In this document: piece by piece, positions 53,962 through 62,008 of the stretch
Layout of the letters: every line of letters begins with the position of its first letter
Position numbering within the stretch: position 1 is the first letter of the stretch
From: JAAXHH01 sp965225915
GTDB lineage: Bacteria > JAAXHH01
Direction: 5' to 3'
Length of the DNA: 64,000 bases
Assembly (NCBI GenBank): GCA_965225915.1
Contig: OZ245326.1
Coordinates: 310,001-374,000 of the forward strand
Program-made: the position numbers and the translations under genes
The notes under the pieces: generated by a model
The model's database searches: none
Seen by the model: only the letters and a program-made list of their open reading frames with translations
What the model was told of the DNA's origin: nothing

Positions 53962-54834
53962 TTAGGGGTTTGCCAACGCCCCCGGTGTCCCCTTCTGATT
54001 CATCCCGTCACGCACGGTGAGGGCGATAGGCCAGCATTGGCCACCCAGTTTCCTGTACTGATCCTCGATTCCACACAGCCATGTGAACATGCGCGCCGCG
54101 GCGATACCGCCCTGGAACTGCTCAAACACACCCGCCGGAGGATTGAAGTCGATCTTGTTGAAATCGATGTCGTCCTGTCTTACCCAGTCCCGGGCAGGCG
54201 GCGCGGTGCGCCAGTAGTTGTACTTGAGCAGATTGCGGTACCGGCTTTTTCCCTGCGGATCGGAGACAGCCTTGGAGCGCCGGTGCCATACTCCGTAGAC
54301 GGTCAGGAAAATGGTTCCCGCCGGACTGGCTGTCGATACTGTCCCCTGGATCGAACCGAGGTGGGCCATCATGGGGGCCTTGTTGCGCATGAAATGAGAG
54401 CCTGGCAGCAGGACCGTGGGTCCCATTTCCTCGGTGCACTTTTCGGGGTAGTAGAAAACCTGGAGATACTCCAGCGCGGAGGTGTAGATCGTGCCGCCGT
54501 CCCGGTGCCAGCTCTGCGGCCGGGTGTAGGGCAATGGACCACGGTGGTTGCTGATGAGGAGCGGCAGGGTGCATCCAGAGCCCAGGAGCGACCTGACAGC
54601 ACCCGCCGCCTGGGGATTCATGAGTACGCCGTCCACGAAGAAGGACTCATTCATGATGGGCGTCGGTTCGTGTGTGCTGTCGACACGTTCGAGGTAATCG
54701 ACGACCCGTTCGTTTATTTCGTCCGGGACGACCCCGGGCAGCATCAGGTAGCCGTTTCTGCAGAAATCGATCACCTCGCGGTCCGACATCGTCGGCGGAC
54801 AATCCATTTTCCTGCCGTAAGGCGCCTTTGCCAT
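53962..54834 (-). CDS. Phytanoyl-CoA dioxygenase (PhyH) family protein
   Basis: About 290 residues of a Fe(II)/2-oxoglutarate oxygenase: EVIDFCRNGYLMLPGVVPDE at the N-terminus, RPQSWHRDGGTIYTSALEYL with the HxD pair, MGPTVLLPGSHFMRNK, and TVYGVWHRRSKAV with the distal His, followed by SRYRNLLKYNYWRT. The iron ligands are complete; the substrate is unknown. ATG 54834 follows GGAGATAG; the upstream in-frame ATG 54846 overlaps the preceding gene's end. It lies just after the unknown 121-residue gene and before the enolase-superfamily gene on the same strand. Confidence 0.87.
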   Translation of the reverse strand: MAKAPYGRKMDCPPTMSDREVIDFCRNGYLMLPGVVPDEINERVVDYLERVDSTHEPTPIMNESFFVDGVLMNPQAAGAVRSLLGSGCTLPLLISNHRGPLPYTRPQSWHRDGGTIYTSALEYLQVFYYPEKCTEEMGPTVLLPGSHFMRNKAPMMAHLGSIQGTVSTASPAGTIFLTVYGVWHRRSKAVSDPQGKSRYRNLLKYNYWRTAPPARDWVRQDDIDFNKIDFNPPAGVFEQFQGGIAAARMFTWLCGIEDQYRKLGGQCWPIALTVRDGMNQKGTPGALANP

Positions 54835-54836
54835 GT

Positions 54837-55202
54837 CTATCTCCATCGTTCGAGGACGAATTCGTACCCCAGGCCGTACGTATCTTGTTCATTCATGGCC
54901 AGGGACATGTCGGGGAACTTGATGATGCGCCAGCCGTCGTTTAGCGCGTCCTTTATCGATCGGTACCGAAAGGCTCCGGTTTCGTCTAGCCCGTCGGGAT
55001 CCGTACCGTCTTCGTATATACTGATGCCGACCACCGCCGAATGGGGATTGGTCGAGGGCGCCTGCAGGTAGAGCAGGCTTTGACGCGGTCCCGTCGAAGC
55101 GCTCTCCGCCATCGCCAGGGCCGCGTCGACGTCTTCGGCGGTAAGGGCGTCTTCCTTGAATCGCTTTCTGATATGCTTTAACTGCGCCGTCAGGTTCTCC
55201 AT
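54837..55202 (-). CDS. Small protein of unknown function, 121 residues
   Basis: ATG 55202 has AAAGGA eight bases upstream and gives MENLTAQLKHIRKRFKEDAL, then a helical region (TAEDVDAALAMAESASTG), strands (QSLLYLQAPSTN, SAVVGISIYED) and a C-terminal GWRIIKFPDMSLAMNEQD. No signal peptide or known motif is visible. An upstream ATG at 55235 (MKIGVTS) and a longer frame up to 55382 exist. Its stop overlaps the PhyH start region, so the two are translationally linked. Function unknown. Confidence 0.65.
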   Translation of the reverse strand: MENLTAQLKHIRKRFKEDALTAEDVDAALAMAESASTGPRQSLLYLQAPSTNPHSAVVGISIYEDGTDPDGLDETGAFRYRSIKDALNDGWRIIKFPDMSLAMNEQDTYGLGYEFVLERWR

Positions 55203-55391
55203 CGGTCCATCCTTTGACGTAACGCCGATTTTCATGATGCCGCGGGTTTCAGTGAATATGCCCAAACATAATCGGATGACCGGCAACGGAAAAGAGGAAA
55301 ACCGCATCAGTCGGAATCTCTTTTTGTAGCTGATCAGGCCGGTTTCCACCTGGGAGGGCTGCATGACGAGGGTTTCCGCCACCGAGAGCGG

Positions 55392-56369
55392 TCACCCTTG
55401 GAGTGTATGACCGACTGCGTTGTTAACGCCCGCAGTCGCGCGCGCTCCTCTTACCATGAGTAGAAAGGAGCACTCGGCACAGATCAGCAACGTGGCCAGC
55501 GTGAGGTGCAACACCTGGACCGGCCTTGGCAGTCCGCCGTAAGCGAGAATGATCCCCAGCAGGATTTGCAGCAGGATGCCGGCCAGGATGAACCGGGCGA
55601 CCGGTGCAAGCCGTCCTTCCCTGCCATGTCGCCTCGCGTACCGGTAAACCAGCACACCAGCCAGGAGCACCAGCAAGGAGGACAACCGGTGCACGTGATC
55701 GACCAGTCCCACCTGGGCCAACCATTCACCGCGGGGCAGGCCGCCGTCGTCCTTGATGAAGGGGTCGATACCCTCGCGGACCTGCGTGCCCAGCAACAAC
55801 TGAAAGGTGGTTATCGCCAGAAGCGCGAAGCCCAGCCTCATCAGCATGGTGCGCCCCTGGTCAGAGAGATCGGCACGCACACGCTGTTCCAGGGATTGAA
55901 AGGTAATAAAGAGCAGGAGGCACAACAGCATCACTGCCAGGGCCATGTGGAGCGTGATGATCCCGGGTTGCAGTCCCGATCTGACCACCTGCCCGCCCAG
56001 CCAACCCTGAAATCCAACTAGCAGGAAGCTCAAGCCGGTGCAGTAGAAAATAGCCGGTTGTGATCTTCTGTAGCGAAACGAACGCAGAAAGGTAACGAAT
56101 ACGAGGATCCCGATAACCACGCCGACGACGCGATTGGCGTACTCGATCCACATTTTGACCGGGTTGAAGGAAGCGGTTTCGTATCCCTTCTCCCGGATAT
56201 ATTCCATGTCCAGGTCTTCGACGCTCGCCGGCGGCAGCCAGGATCCCCAGCACCTTGGCCAGTCGGGACAGCCCAAGCCGGCCCCGGTGATCCGCACCAG
56301 GCTGCCTACGGATATCAGAAGGATCGTGGCCACCAGGGTCGCCAGCGCCGTTTTCTGAAAGGTGTTCAT
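55392..56369 (-). CDS. ctaA: Heme A synthase (COX15/CtaA family)
   Basis: This 325-residue inner-membrane protein has eight hydrophobic helices and the family's heme-binding His and Glu positions: LLISVGSLVRITGAGLGCPD (with the extracellular Cys region WPRCWGSW), WIEYANRVVGVVIGILVFVT (E-x-x-x-R-x-x-G), GIITLHMALAVMLLCLLLF, LVDHVHRLSSLLVLLAG (HxHR) and VLHLTLATLLIC. It oxidises heme O to heme A for aa3-type cytochrome oxidases. The single subunit III gene elsewhere in the window fits. The neighbouring tRNA-Trp is on the opposite strand. Confidence 0.93.
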   Translation of the reverse strand: MNTFQKTALATLVATILLISVGSLVRITGAGLGCPDWPRCWGSWLPPASVEDLDMEYIREKGYETASFNPVKMWIEYANRVVGVVIGILVFVTFLRSFRYRRSQPAIFYCTGLSFLLVGFQGWLGGQVVRSGLQPGIITLHMALAVMLLCLLLFITFQSLEQRVRADLSDQGRTMLMRLGFALLAITTFQLLLGTQVREGIDPFIKDDGGLPRGEWLAQVGLVDHVHRLSSLLVLLAGVLVYRYARRHGREGRLAPVARFILAGILLQILLGIILAYGGLPRPVQVLHLTLATLLICAECSFLLMVRGARATAGVNNAVGHTLQG

Positions 56370-56509
56370 GATAGGCCATCATAGACCGTCACGCCATTTT
56401 CGGCAAGGGATATCGGTGAGGTTTGGTTATGCCGGTGAAGTAGGTTTAGTGGTTGCTAATACGGCCGTCTCGATGTATTTTGACCAGAGCGTTTAAAGCA
56501 GTTCTTGAT

Positions 56510-56582
<73 letters not shown>

Positions 56583-56645
56583 TTTCACGAGTACACATCA
56601 AGCGCCTACGAGGCGTTGTACCGCACCAGACGGACCAGACGGACC

Positions 56646-57011
56646 ATGTCATTCTACGAAGTGGAAACCTGGGTACCAAAGCCCGACCGGAAAGTGGATC
56701 ATGATGAAATGATCCGGACCTGGTTCGCTTTCGTGGAAACCCACAAGGAAGCCCTGTTTCCCGAATGGCGCTCCGCCCGCTACTTCCGCGAAGTGGAGCG
56801 AAACACCGGCCTGCCCACCGGTCGATACGTCATGGTATTCGAGTACGTATCACACGAAGGATTCCTCGCTTACAAGGCGCGGCGGAAAGACTGGTCGGGA
56901 CCCTACGCCGAATACAAGAAAGTGGATCCCTATCAGTTCTTCGACCTGAGCACCGTCACGGAAACCTGCTGGATGCCTGAAGAGCGGGACCGGTGGCTGG
57001 ACTTCACGTGA
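56646..57011 (+). CDS. Small protein of unknown function, 121 residues
   Basis: ATG 56646 starts MSFYEVETWVPKPDRKVDHD, followed by WFAFVETHKEALFPEWRSAR, TGRYVMVFEYVSHEGFLAYK and SGPYAEYKKVDPYQFFDLST. The alternating strands and aromatic content suggest a dimeric alpha/beta-barrel (ferredoxin-like) fold, as in small monooxygenase-like or NIPSNAP proteins, but no active-site residue is diagnostic. A 9-bp tandem duplication (CCAGACGGA, 56626-56643) sits right before the start. It lies 16 bases before the arginase-family gene and probably shares its transcript. Confidence 0.7.
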   Translation: MSFYEVETWVPKPDRKVDHDEMIRTWFAFVETHKEALFPEWRSARYFREVERNTGLPTGRYVMVFEYVSHEGFLAYKARRKDWSGPYAEYKKVDPYQFFDLSTVTETCWMPEERDRWLDFT

Positions 57012-57027
57012 GGGGGTCGGACGCATC

Positions 57028-57792
57028 GTGGATAACCAGTACATACTGACCCCGTACTTCCTGGACCGTCATGATGCTGCGCTGGTCGATCTCGCGCGGG
57101 AAGACTGGGTCGTCAACACACCTTCCCTGCAGGGCGACGGCGAAATGGCCCGCACCCTGTGCGTGCACCGTCCCCTTGCCGATCTGGTAGCCGGAGCGGC
57201 AGCGAACGGCATGCGCCCGGTCAGTGTGGCCGGCGACTGCTGTGCGACCATCCCGGTGATGGCGGGACTCAACCGCGCGGGCATTCATCCAGTCTTCCTC
57301 TGGCTGGATGCCCACGGCGATTTCAACACCTGGGAAACCACGCCGAGCGGATTTCTGGGCGGCATGCCGCTGGCCATGATGGTCGGCCTCGGAGAACAGA
57401 CCTTCATCGAGAACGTGGGCATGAATACGCTTCCCGACGCGGACGTCATCCTTTCGGATGGACGGGACCTGGATCTCGGGGAACGAAAACTGGTCGAAGC
57501 TTCCCGGCTGAGGCATTTTCCCGACGTACTCGAACTCCTGAACTGCGACCTGTCGGACCGGCCGGTCTATGTCCATTTCGATACCGACATCCTCGACCCT
57601 TCAGATGCTCCCGCCATGGGCTATCCCGCGCCCGGAGGTCCCCCTTCCGCCGACCTCGAACGAGTATTCCGGCACCTCTCGGCGCACTGCGATATTGCCG
57701 CGCTGTCCATATCCACCTGGCGCACCAGCATGGATGAAGATGGCCAGAGCGAAGCGATCTGCATACGGCTTTTCGACCTGTTGACGGGTTGA
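57028..57792 (+). CDS. Arginase/agmatinase-family protein
   Basis: The 254-residue protein starts at GTG 57028 and has the ureohydrolase core: VSVAGDCCATIPVM (the position of GGDH, with Cys instead of the usual first metal His), VFLWLDAHGDFNTWETTPSG (DAHxD) and VYVHFDTDILDPSDAPA (DxD). Five of six usual metal ligands are visible; a GDC-type first motif is found in some arginase-like subfamilies. The substrate could be a guanidino compound or formimino group, but this is not certain. Its stop lies 29 bases before the CoA transferase start. Confidence 0.83.
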   Translation: MDNQYILTPYFLDRHDAALVDLAREDWVVNTPSLQGDGEMARTLCVHRPLADLVAGAAANGMRPVSVAGDCCATIPVMAGLNRAGIHPVFLWLDAHGDFNTWETTPSGFLGGMPLAMMVGLGEQTFIENVGMNTLPDADVILSDGRDLDLGERKLVEASRLRHFPDVLELLNCDLSDRPVYVHFDTDILDPSDAPAMGYPAPGGPPSADLERVFRHLSAHCDIAALSISTWRTSMDEDGQSEAICIRLFDLLTG

Positions 57793-57821
57793 CCTCCGCC
57801 CGGTACCACGGAGCGAGACCC

Positions 57822-59033
57822 ATGCCCACCGCCCAATCCCTCTTCGAAGACCTCGTCGTAATAGAAGCCGCAAACGTACTGGCTGGACCGGCCGTGGGCA
57901 TGTTCTTCGCGGAACTTGGCGCGACCGTGATCAAAGTGGAGAACATCAGGACCGGCGGCGATACGACCCGTCACTGGAAACTGCCGTCGGAAAACGCCGG
58001 CACCGAAGTATCGGCCTACTTCTCTTCGGTCAACTGGGGCAAGAAATCCATAGCCGTCGATTTCTCCAAACCGGACGGATACGCGGTCATGAAGGACCTG
58101 GTGCGACGCGCGGATATCTTCCTGCAAAGTTTCAAATCCGGTGACGCCGAGAAATTCAACCTCGACTATCCCACGCTGAGCGGGATTAATGACGGGCTCA
58201 TCTACGCCGACATTACCGCCTTCGGCACCGACGACAACCGCCCCGGATTCGACGCCGTGATCCAGGCGGAGACCGGTTTCACGGGAATGAACGGCACGGA
58301 GGACAGCGGGCCGGTTAAAATGCCGGTGGCCCTCATCGACCTGCTTCTGGCGCATCAGATTAAGGAATCCCTGCTGATCGCCCTCATCGAACGCATGCAA
58401 TCGAGCCGAGGGTCTTACCACACAGTATCGCTGTTCCATGCCGGAGTTGCGTCCCTTGCCAATCAGGCGGCGAACTACCTGGTAGGGGGCGTCGTACCTG
58501 GCCTGGCGGGATCTGATCATCCCAATATTGCGCCCTATGGGACGATTTACCGGACGGTGAATGGCGAATCCATCGTACTGGCAATCGGTACGGATGGACA
58601 GTTTCAGGCCCTTTGCGCAGTGCTTGGCGTATCGGAAATGGCCGACGATCCTCGGTTTCAGTCGAATCAGAACAGGGTGGAACACCGGGAGCGGCTGAAC
58701 AGGTTCCTTTCGGATCGCATAGGCAGGTGGGAACGGGAACCGCTTCTCGATGAACTTCGGTCCCGCAGGGTGCCCGCGGGGGCCGTCCGGTCCATGAACG
58801 AGGTATTTTCACAGGAATCCACCGAATCCTTGCTGCTTTTCGGGGAACGTTCGGACGGCACGCCCATCAGGGGCGTACGCACCATTGCCTTCGACAACGA
58901 TGTCGTGGATTCGGCCGAAAAACTCGATGTACCACCGGATTACAACCAGGATGGCCACGATGTGCTCGCCGGTTTGCTGGGCTACTCAGCGGATCGGATT
59001 GAAATGCTGAGGGAAGCCCGGGCTATCCGGTGA
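57822..59033 (+). CDS. CaiB/BaiF-type CoA transferase (family III)
   Basis: About 403 residues of a class III CoA transferase: LFEDLVVIEAANVLAGPAVG, MFFAELGATVIKVENIRTGG, VNWGKKSIAVDFSKPDGYAV, RADIFLQSFKSGDAEKFNLD and FGTDDNRPGFDAVIQAETGF, where the catalytic Asp of the family lies in GFDAV. It moves CoA between organic acids. ATG 57822 has GGAG nine bases upstream; a TTG at 57789 overlapping the arginase stop is less likely. It probably forms an operon with the arginase-family and small upstream genes. Confidence 0.9.
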   Translation: MPTAQSLFEDLVVIEAANVLAGPAVGMFFAELGATVIKVENIRTGGDTTRHWKLPSENAGTEVSAYFSSVNWGKKSIAVDFSKPDGYAVMKDLVRRADIFLQSFKSGDAEKFNLDYPTLSGINDGLIYADITAFGTDDNRPGFDAVIQAETGFTGMNGTEDSGPVKMPVALIDLLLAHQIKESLLIALIERMQSSRGSYHTVSLFHAGVASLANQAANYLVGGVVPGLAGSDHPNIAPYGTIYRTVNGESIVLAIGTDGQFQALCAVLGVSEMADDPRFQSNQNRVEHRERLNRFLSDRIGRWEREPLLDELRSRRVPAGAVRSMNEVFSQESTESLLLFGERSDGTPIRGVRTIAFDNDVVDSAEKLDVPPDYNQDGHDVLAGLLGYSADRIEMLREARAIR

Positions 59034-59327
59034 ATGGAGATTCGAAGCCGGACGCAAACAGGATTTCCGGGCGCTTACGACGGCCGAGGATTTTGTTGCC
59101 TGGGATGAAATGTTTTGCAATTCGAGTTAAAAAACAAGACGTCCCGCCTGGCAATAATTGTTTGCTTGGAATGGGAATTGTGTGGTATATTACTTCGTGA
59201 TTTTTGGCACTGCGGAATAGTGAAAGCTGTTTAAGCAGCCTGTTTCAAACTTGATCCACCCTTGACCTGTAGGATTTGATGCGCGGGGTGAAATCGCACC
59301 CAGCAAGCAGCCCAAACTGGCATCGAC
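59034..59327 (+). promoter_or_regulatory. Regulatory gap with sigma70-like promoter and hairpins before the GroES-like gene
   Basis: The gap holds TTGCTT (59162-59167), an 18-base spacer and TATATT (59186-59191). Downstream in the leader are GCTG/CAGC with flanking GAAA/TTTC arms at about 59220-59244 and GGGTG/CACCC at 59286-59301. No CIRCE element is seen. Confidence 0.5.
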
Positions 59328-59720
59328 ATGAGCGAATTGATCATCGTTGGAGACCGGGTCCTCGTCGAACAGCAGGACGGCGATCAACTGACCGACTCCG
59401 GCCTGTACCTGCCCGCCACGGTAGTGGAGAAAGAAAAGGTGGGGACCGGTCGCGTGGTCCGGGTTGGACCCGGACACCTGATGCCCAATCCAGACTACAC
59501 GGAAGGCGATCCGGTCACGAAGCCGATGGAATCAGTGCGTTACCTGCCCCTGCAGGCCGAGTCGGGCGATTTCGCCTTCTACTTGCGCAAGGAATCCATC
59601 GAAATCAACTACCAGAACAAGTCCTATGTCATCGTTCCCCACAACGCCATACTGGCACTGGTCCGATCAGACGGAGACGACGTGCTGGACGACCTCAAGG
59701 ATCTGCTGGGCGATGAGTAG
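59328..59720 (+). CDS. GroES-like chaperonin-10 family protein
   Basis: This 130-residue protein matches the Cpn10 fold: LIIVGDRVLVEQQDGDQLTD, SGLYLPATVVEKEKVGTGRV, VRVGPGHLMPN and a C-terminal NKSYVIVPHNAILALVRSD. It is longer than typical GroES (about 97 residues) through an insertion near YLPLQAESGDFAFYLRKESI and an acidic tail (DGDDVLDDLKDLLGDE). No groEL lies next to it, so it may be a stand-alone GroES paralog. A good promoter lies about 140 bases upstream and the leader has possible hairpins. Confidence 0.85.
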   Translation: MSELIIVGDRVLVEQQDGDQLTDSGLYLPATVVEKEKVGTGRVVRVGPGHLMPNPDYTEGDPVTKPMESVRYLPLQAESGDFAFYLRKESIEINYQNKSYVIVPHNAILALVRSDGDDVLDDLKDLLGDE

Positions 59721-59849
59721 ACCGGTGACCGATTATCCATTACACGAATAGCAAAACCGGCCATGTGTACCGGTAATTATCTTCGACGGGATCATAAAAG
59801 AAGCGGCAAACGTTTGCCACCAGCTAACATTCCAAGAGGAGCATGGCCG

Positions 59850-60557
59850 ATGAACAGGACGGCAGCCTATTCGGTTCAAAGGGAAGTCCCCGTAGCAGAG
59901 CTTGGCGTGGACGTGCGGGGAGCGTTCATTACCCGCACCTATACCCACCTCCTGGGTGCGATCCTGGCCTTTGCGCTGATCGAGATCTACCTTTTCCAGA
60001 CCGGCATGGCGGAATCTATTGCCCGGGTATTGCTCGGCGGATCCTGGTTGATCGTGCTGGGCGGGTTCATGATCCTGAGCTGGATCGCGACCCATCTCGC
60101 GCACAACTCGCAAACCAAAGGCGCTCAGTACGGCGCACTGGGGCTCTTCGTCGTCGGAGAATCCATCATATTCACCCCCTTGCTCTATCTGGCGGAATCC
60201 ATGGCGCCAGGCGTTATCGAAAGCGCCGCCACCGTGACGCTCCTCGGGTTTCTCGGGTTGACGATCGTCGCCTTTCACACCCGCAAGGATTTCTCCTTTC
60301 TCGGCGGACTGCTTCGCTGGGGTTTCATCTGCGCGATCGTGTTGATCGTGGCCAGCGTGCTTTTCGGCTTCCAGCTTGGAACGATCTTTACAGTCGCCAT
60401 GATCGTCCTGGCCGGCGGCGCGATCCTCTACGACACCTCGAACGTCCTGCACCACTATCCCGAGGACCGGCACGTGGGCGCGGCGCTACAGCTCTTTGCC
60501 TCCGTGGCGCTGCTGTTCTGGTATATTCTGCAGTTCTTCCTGGCTTCAAGGGATTGA
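59850..60557 (+). CDS. Bax inhibitor-1/YccA-type family membrane protein
   Basis: About 235 residues with seven hydrophobic helices: AFITRTYTHLLGAILAFALI (family start), LLGGSWLIVLGGFMILSWIA, GALGLFVVGESIIFTPLLYL, AATVTLLGFLGLTIVAFHTR, GGLLRWGFICAIVLIVASVL and a C-terminal AGGAILYDTSNVLHHYPEDR followed by HVGAALQLFASVALLFWYIL, with the conserved Asp-Thr near the last helix. Family members are calcium-leak or proteolysis-linked membrane proteins. ATG 59850 has AGAGGAG upstream. It precedes the collagen-repeat lipoprotein by 62 bases. Confidence 0.9.
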   Translation: MNRTAAYSVQREVPVAELGVDVRGAFITRTYTHLLGAILAFALIEIYLFQTGMAESIARVLLGGSWLIVLGGFMILSWIATHLAHNSQTKGAQYGALGLFVVGESIIFTPLLYLAESMAPGVIESAATVTLLGFLGLTIVAFHTRKDFSFLGGLLRWGFICAIVLIVASVLFGFQLGTIFTVAMIVLAGGAILYDTSNVLHHYPEDRHVGAALQLFASVALLFWYILQFFLASRD

Positions 60558-60619
60558 ACATCGCTTTTACTCAAAATTTGACCGGCCCGCAAAGCGGGCG
60601 AATGAAAAAGGAGCGTACC

Positions 60620-61282
60620 ATGAAAACGATTATCCCCCTGATGTTGTGTTTGTTGCTTACAGGCTGTGAAGGAAAAACTGGTCCCGCTGGACCTCAGGGA
60701 CCCGACGGATCGCCGGGCGCGCCCGGTACTGATGGGGCTGTCGGACCGGAAGGGCCTTCCGGACCAGAAGGACCGGAAGGATCCGAGGGTACCCCCGGTG
60801 AAGTACTGGTAATCGACCAGGCCCTGGTTGGGTCCTGGAGCCTTCGGAGCACCGATTTCGCCGAGACGCTGGCGCAGAATTTGCGGAATCACCTGCTGAG
60901 TCAATCGGATCCGAATCTGGATGAAGAGACCGTCGACGCCATCATCGCCGAATTCCTTCGGGAGATGGCGATGGACCTGAACAGCTCGCCCGTTGCGGCC
61001 TTCCAACTCAACGCGGACGCAACGATCGTAGACAACACGGGCGTACAGGGGGTCTGGACAGTCAGCGCAGGGATGCTGACTTTTAAACAGGACGGCGCGA
61101 TCGTTTTCGCGGGGAGTTACCAGGTAGACGCCAACAGTTTCACGCTGACCTTGACCAAGGTTCAGATGCTCCAGTTGATCACCAGCACGTCCGAAGAACC
61201 CTTGGCCGAGGATGACCTCGGTTTCTTCGACATCATGTTTGGTGAGGACGGCGTCGTCAATTACTTCTTTGAACGGGTTTGA
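60620..61282 (+). CDS. Collagen-like-repeat lipoprotein
   Basis: The 220-residue protein starts at ATG 60620 (AAGGAG seven bases upstream; ATG 60602 also possible). Signal peptide TIIPLMLCLLLTGC has lipobox LTGC. From residue 16 come about 15 Gly-X-Y triplets (GKT GPA GPQ ... GTP GEV), rich in Pro at X. A globular C-terminal domain of about 150 residues follows (LVGSWSLRSTDFAETLAQNL, GVWTVSAGMLTFKQDG, FAGSYQVDANSFTLTLTKV), lipocalin-like in its GSW opening and paired strands. It is probably a trimeric surface lipoprotein. It shares the signal-plus-collagen design with the protease at 25838-26965. Confidence 0.85.
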   Translation: MKTIIPLMLCLLLTGCEGKTGPAGPQGPDGSPGAPGTDGAVGPEGPSGPEGPEGSEGTPGEVLVIDQALVGSWSLRSTDFAETLAQNLRNHLLSQSDPNLDEETVDAIIAEFLREMAMDLNSSPVAAFQLNADATIVDNTGVQGVWTVSAGMLTFKQDGAIVFAGSYQVDANSFTLTLTKVQMLQLITSTSEEPLAEDDLGFFDIMFGEDGVVNYFFERV

Positions 61283-61342
61283 TCGAGATATTGTAACGCG
61301 GGTGAGGCGGAAGACCCGGATGTTCAACATTACGTCATCGCA

Positions 61343-61376
61343 CACCGGCTCCACGGGCAGCAGGCCCGTGTCGGTG
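61343..61376 (+). promoter_or_regulatory. Strong hairpin upstream of the signal peptidase gene
   Basis: CACGGGC (61352-61358) pairs with GCCCGTG (61364-61370) around AGCAG, and CACCG (61343-61347) with CGGTG (61372-61376) extends it across a small internal loop. It ends 19 bases before the lepB-like ATG and just upstream of its AAAGGA ribosome site. It could terminate the lipoprotein transcript or control the next gene; no T-run follows. Confidence 0.5.
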
Positions 61377-61395
61377 TCGAGAGCAAAAGGACAGT

Positions 61396-61995
61396 ATGCA
61401 TCCAAGAATAAAGACCATCGGTCGGGAGATCGTTTCCTTCGGGCTCATCGCGCTGGTACTGCTGGCCGCCCGGTCGACGCTGGCCGATCACTACACCGTC
61501 CCTTCCGGTTCCATGGAGTACACGCTGATGCCGGGCGACCGCATATTCGTGGCCAAGTACTCCTACGGATTTCGCGTACCTTTCACGGACTGGAAACTCA
61601 CCCAGGGCCGCGATGTGGTACGCGGCGAAGTGGTCGTGTTCGATTCGCCCTTGGAGGACATCCGCCTCGTGAAGCGGATTGTCGCGGTGGGAGGCGACAC
61701 CGTTTCCATCCGTAGCGGGCAGGTTTCCATCAACGGGGTACCGATGGGATCAACTACGGATCTGCGCGAAGAATTCTACGGTGAACGCCGCGTTCGTTTG
61801 AACCAGAGTTACAGTGGAGGGGAGGACTTCGGTCCGACCGCCATTCCCCCGGGGTATCTCCTGGCCATAGGAGATGCCAGGGGGAACAGTAAGGACGGAC
61901 GCGCCTTCGGGTTCATTACCGAGGACGCGGTTTACGGCAGAGCCGTGTCCGTCTACTATCGGAGTGGCGACGGTCTGTGCTGGCTGAAGCTGTAG
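61396..61995 (+). CDS. lepB: Signal peptidase I
   Basis: This 199-residue S26 peptidase has an N-terminal membrane anchor (SFGLIALVLLAARSTLADHY), the catalytic Ser in TVPSGSMEYTLMPGD, Lys in IRLVKRIVAVGGDTVSIRSG and the later box GDARGNSKDGRAFG (usually GDNRxxSxDSRxxG). It cleaves signal peptides at the outer face of the cytoplasmic membrane. AAAGGA lies six bases before the ATG. It follows the collagen-repeat lipoprotein (113-base gap with a strong hairpin). Confidence 0.92.
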   Translation: MHPRIKTIGREIVSFGLIALVLLAARSTLADHYTVPSGSMEYTLMPGDRIFVAKYSYGFRVPFTDWKLTQGRDVVRGEVVVFDSPLEDIRLVKRIVAVGGDTVSIRSGQVSINGVPMGSTTDLREEFYGERRVRLNQSYSGGEDFGPTAIPPGYLLAIGDARGNSKDGRAFGFITEDAVYGRAVSVYYRSGDGLCWLKL

Positions 61996-62008
61996 GGAAA
62001 CACGGCGC

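Noticed and set aside
57028..57792. Loss of activity of the arginase-family protein because GGDH reads GDCC
   Set aside because: A Cys at this position is found in some arginase-like subfamilies, so inactivity cannot be concluded.
59843..61282. A 479-residue open frame overlapping the Bax-inhibitor-1 gene
   Set aside because: Only the last 220 residues carry a signal, lipobox and domain; the upstream part is an out-of-frame shadow of the membrane protein gene.
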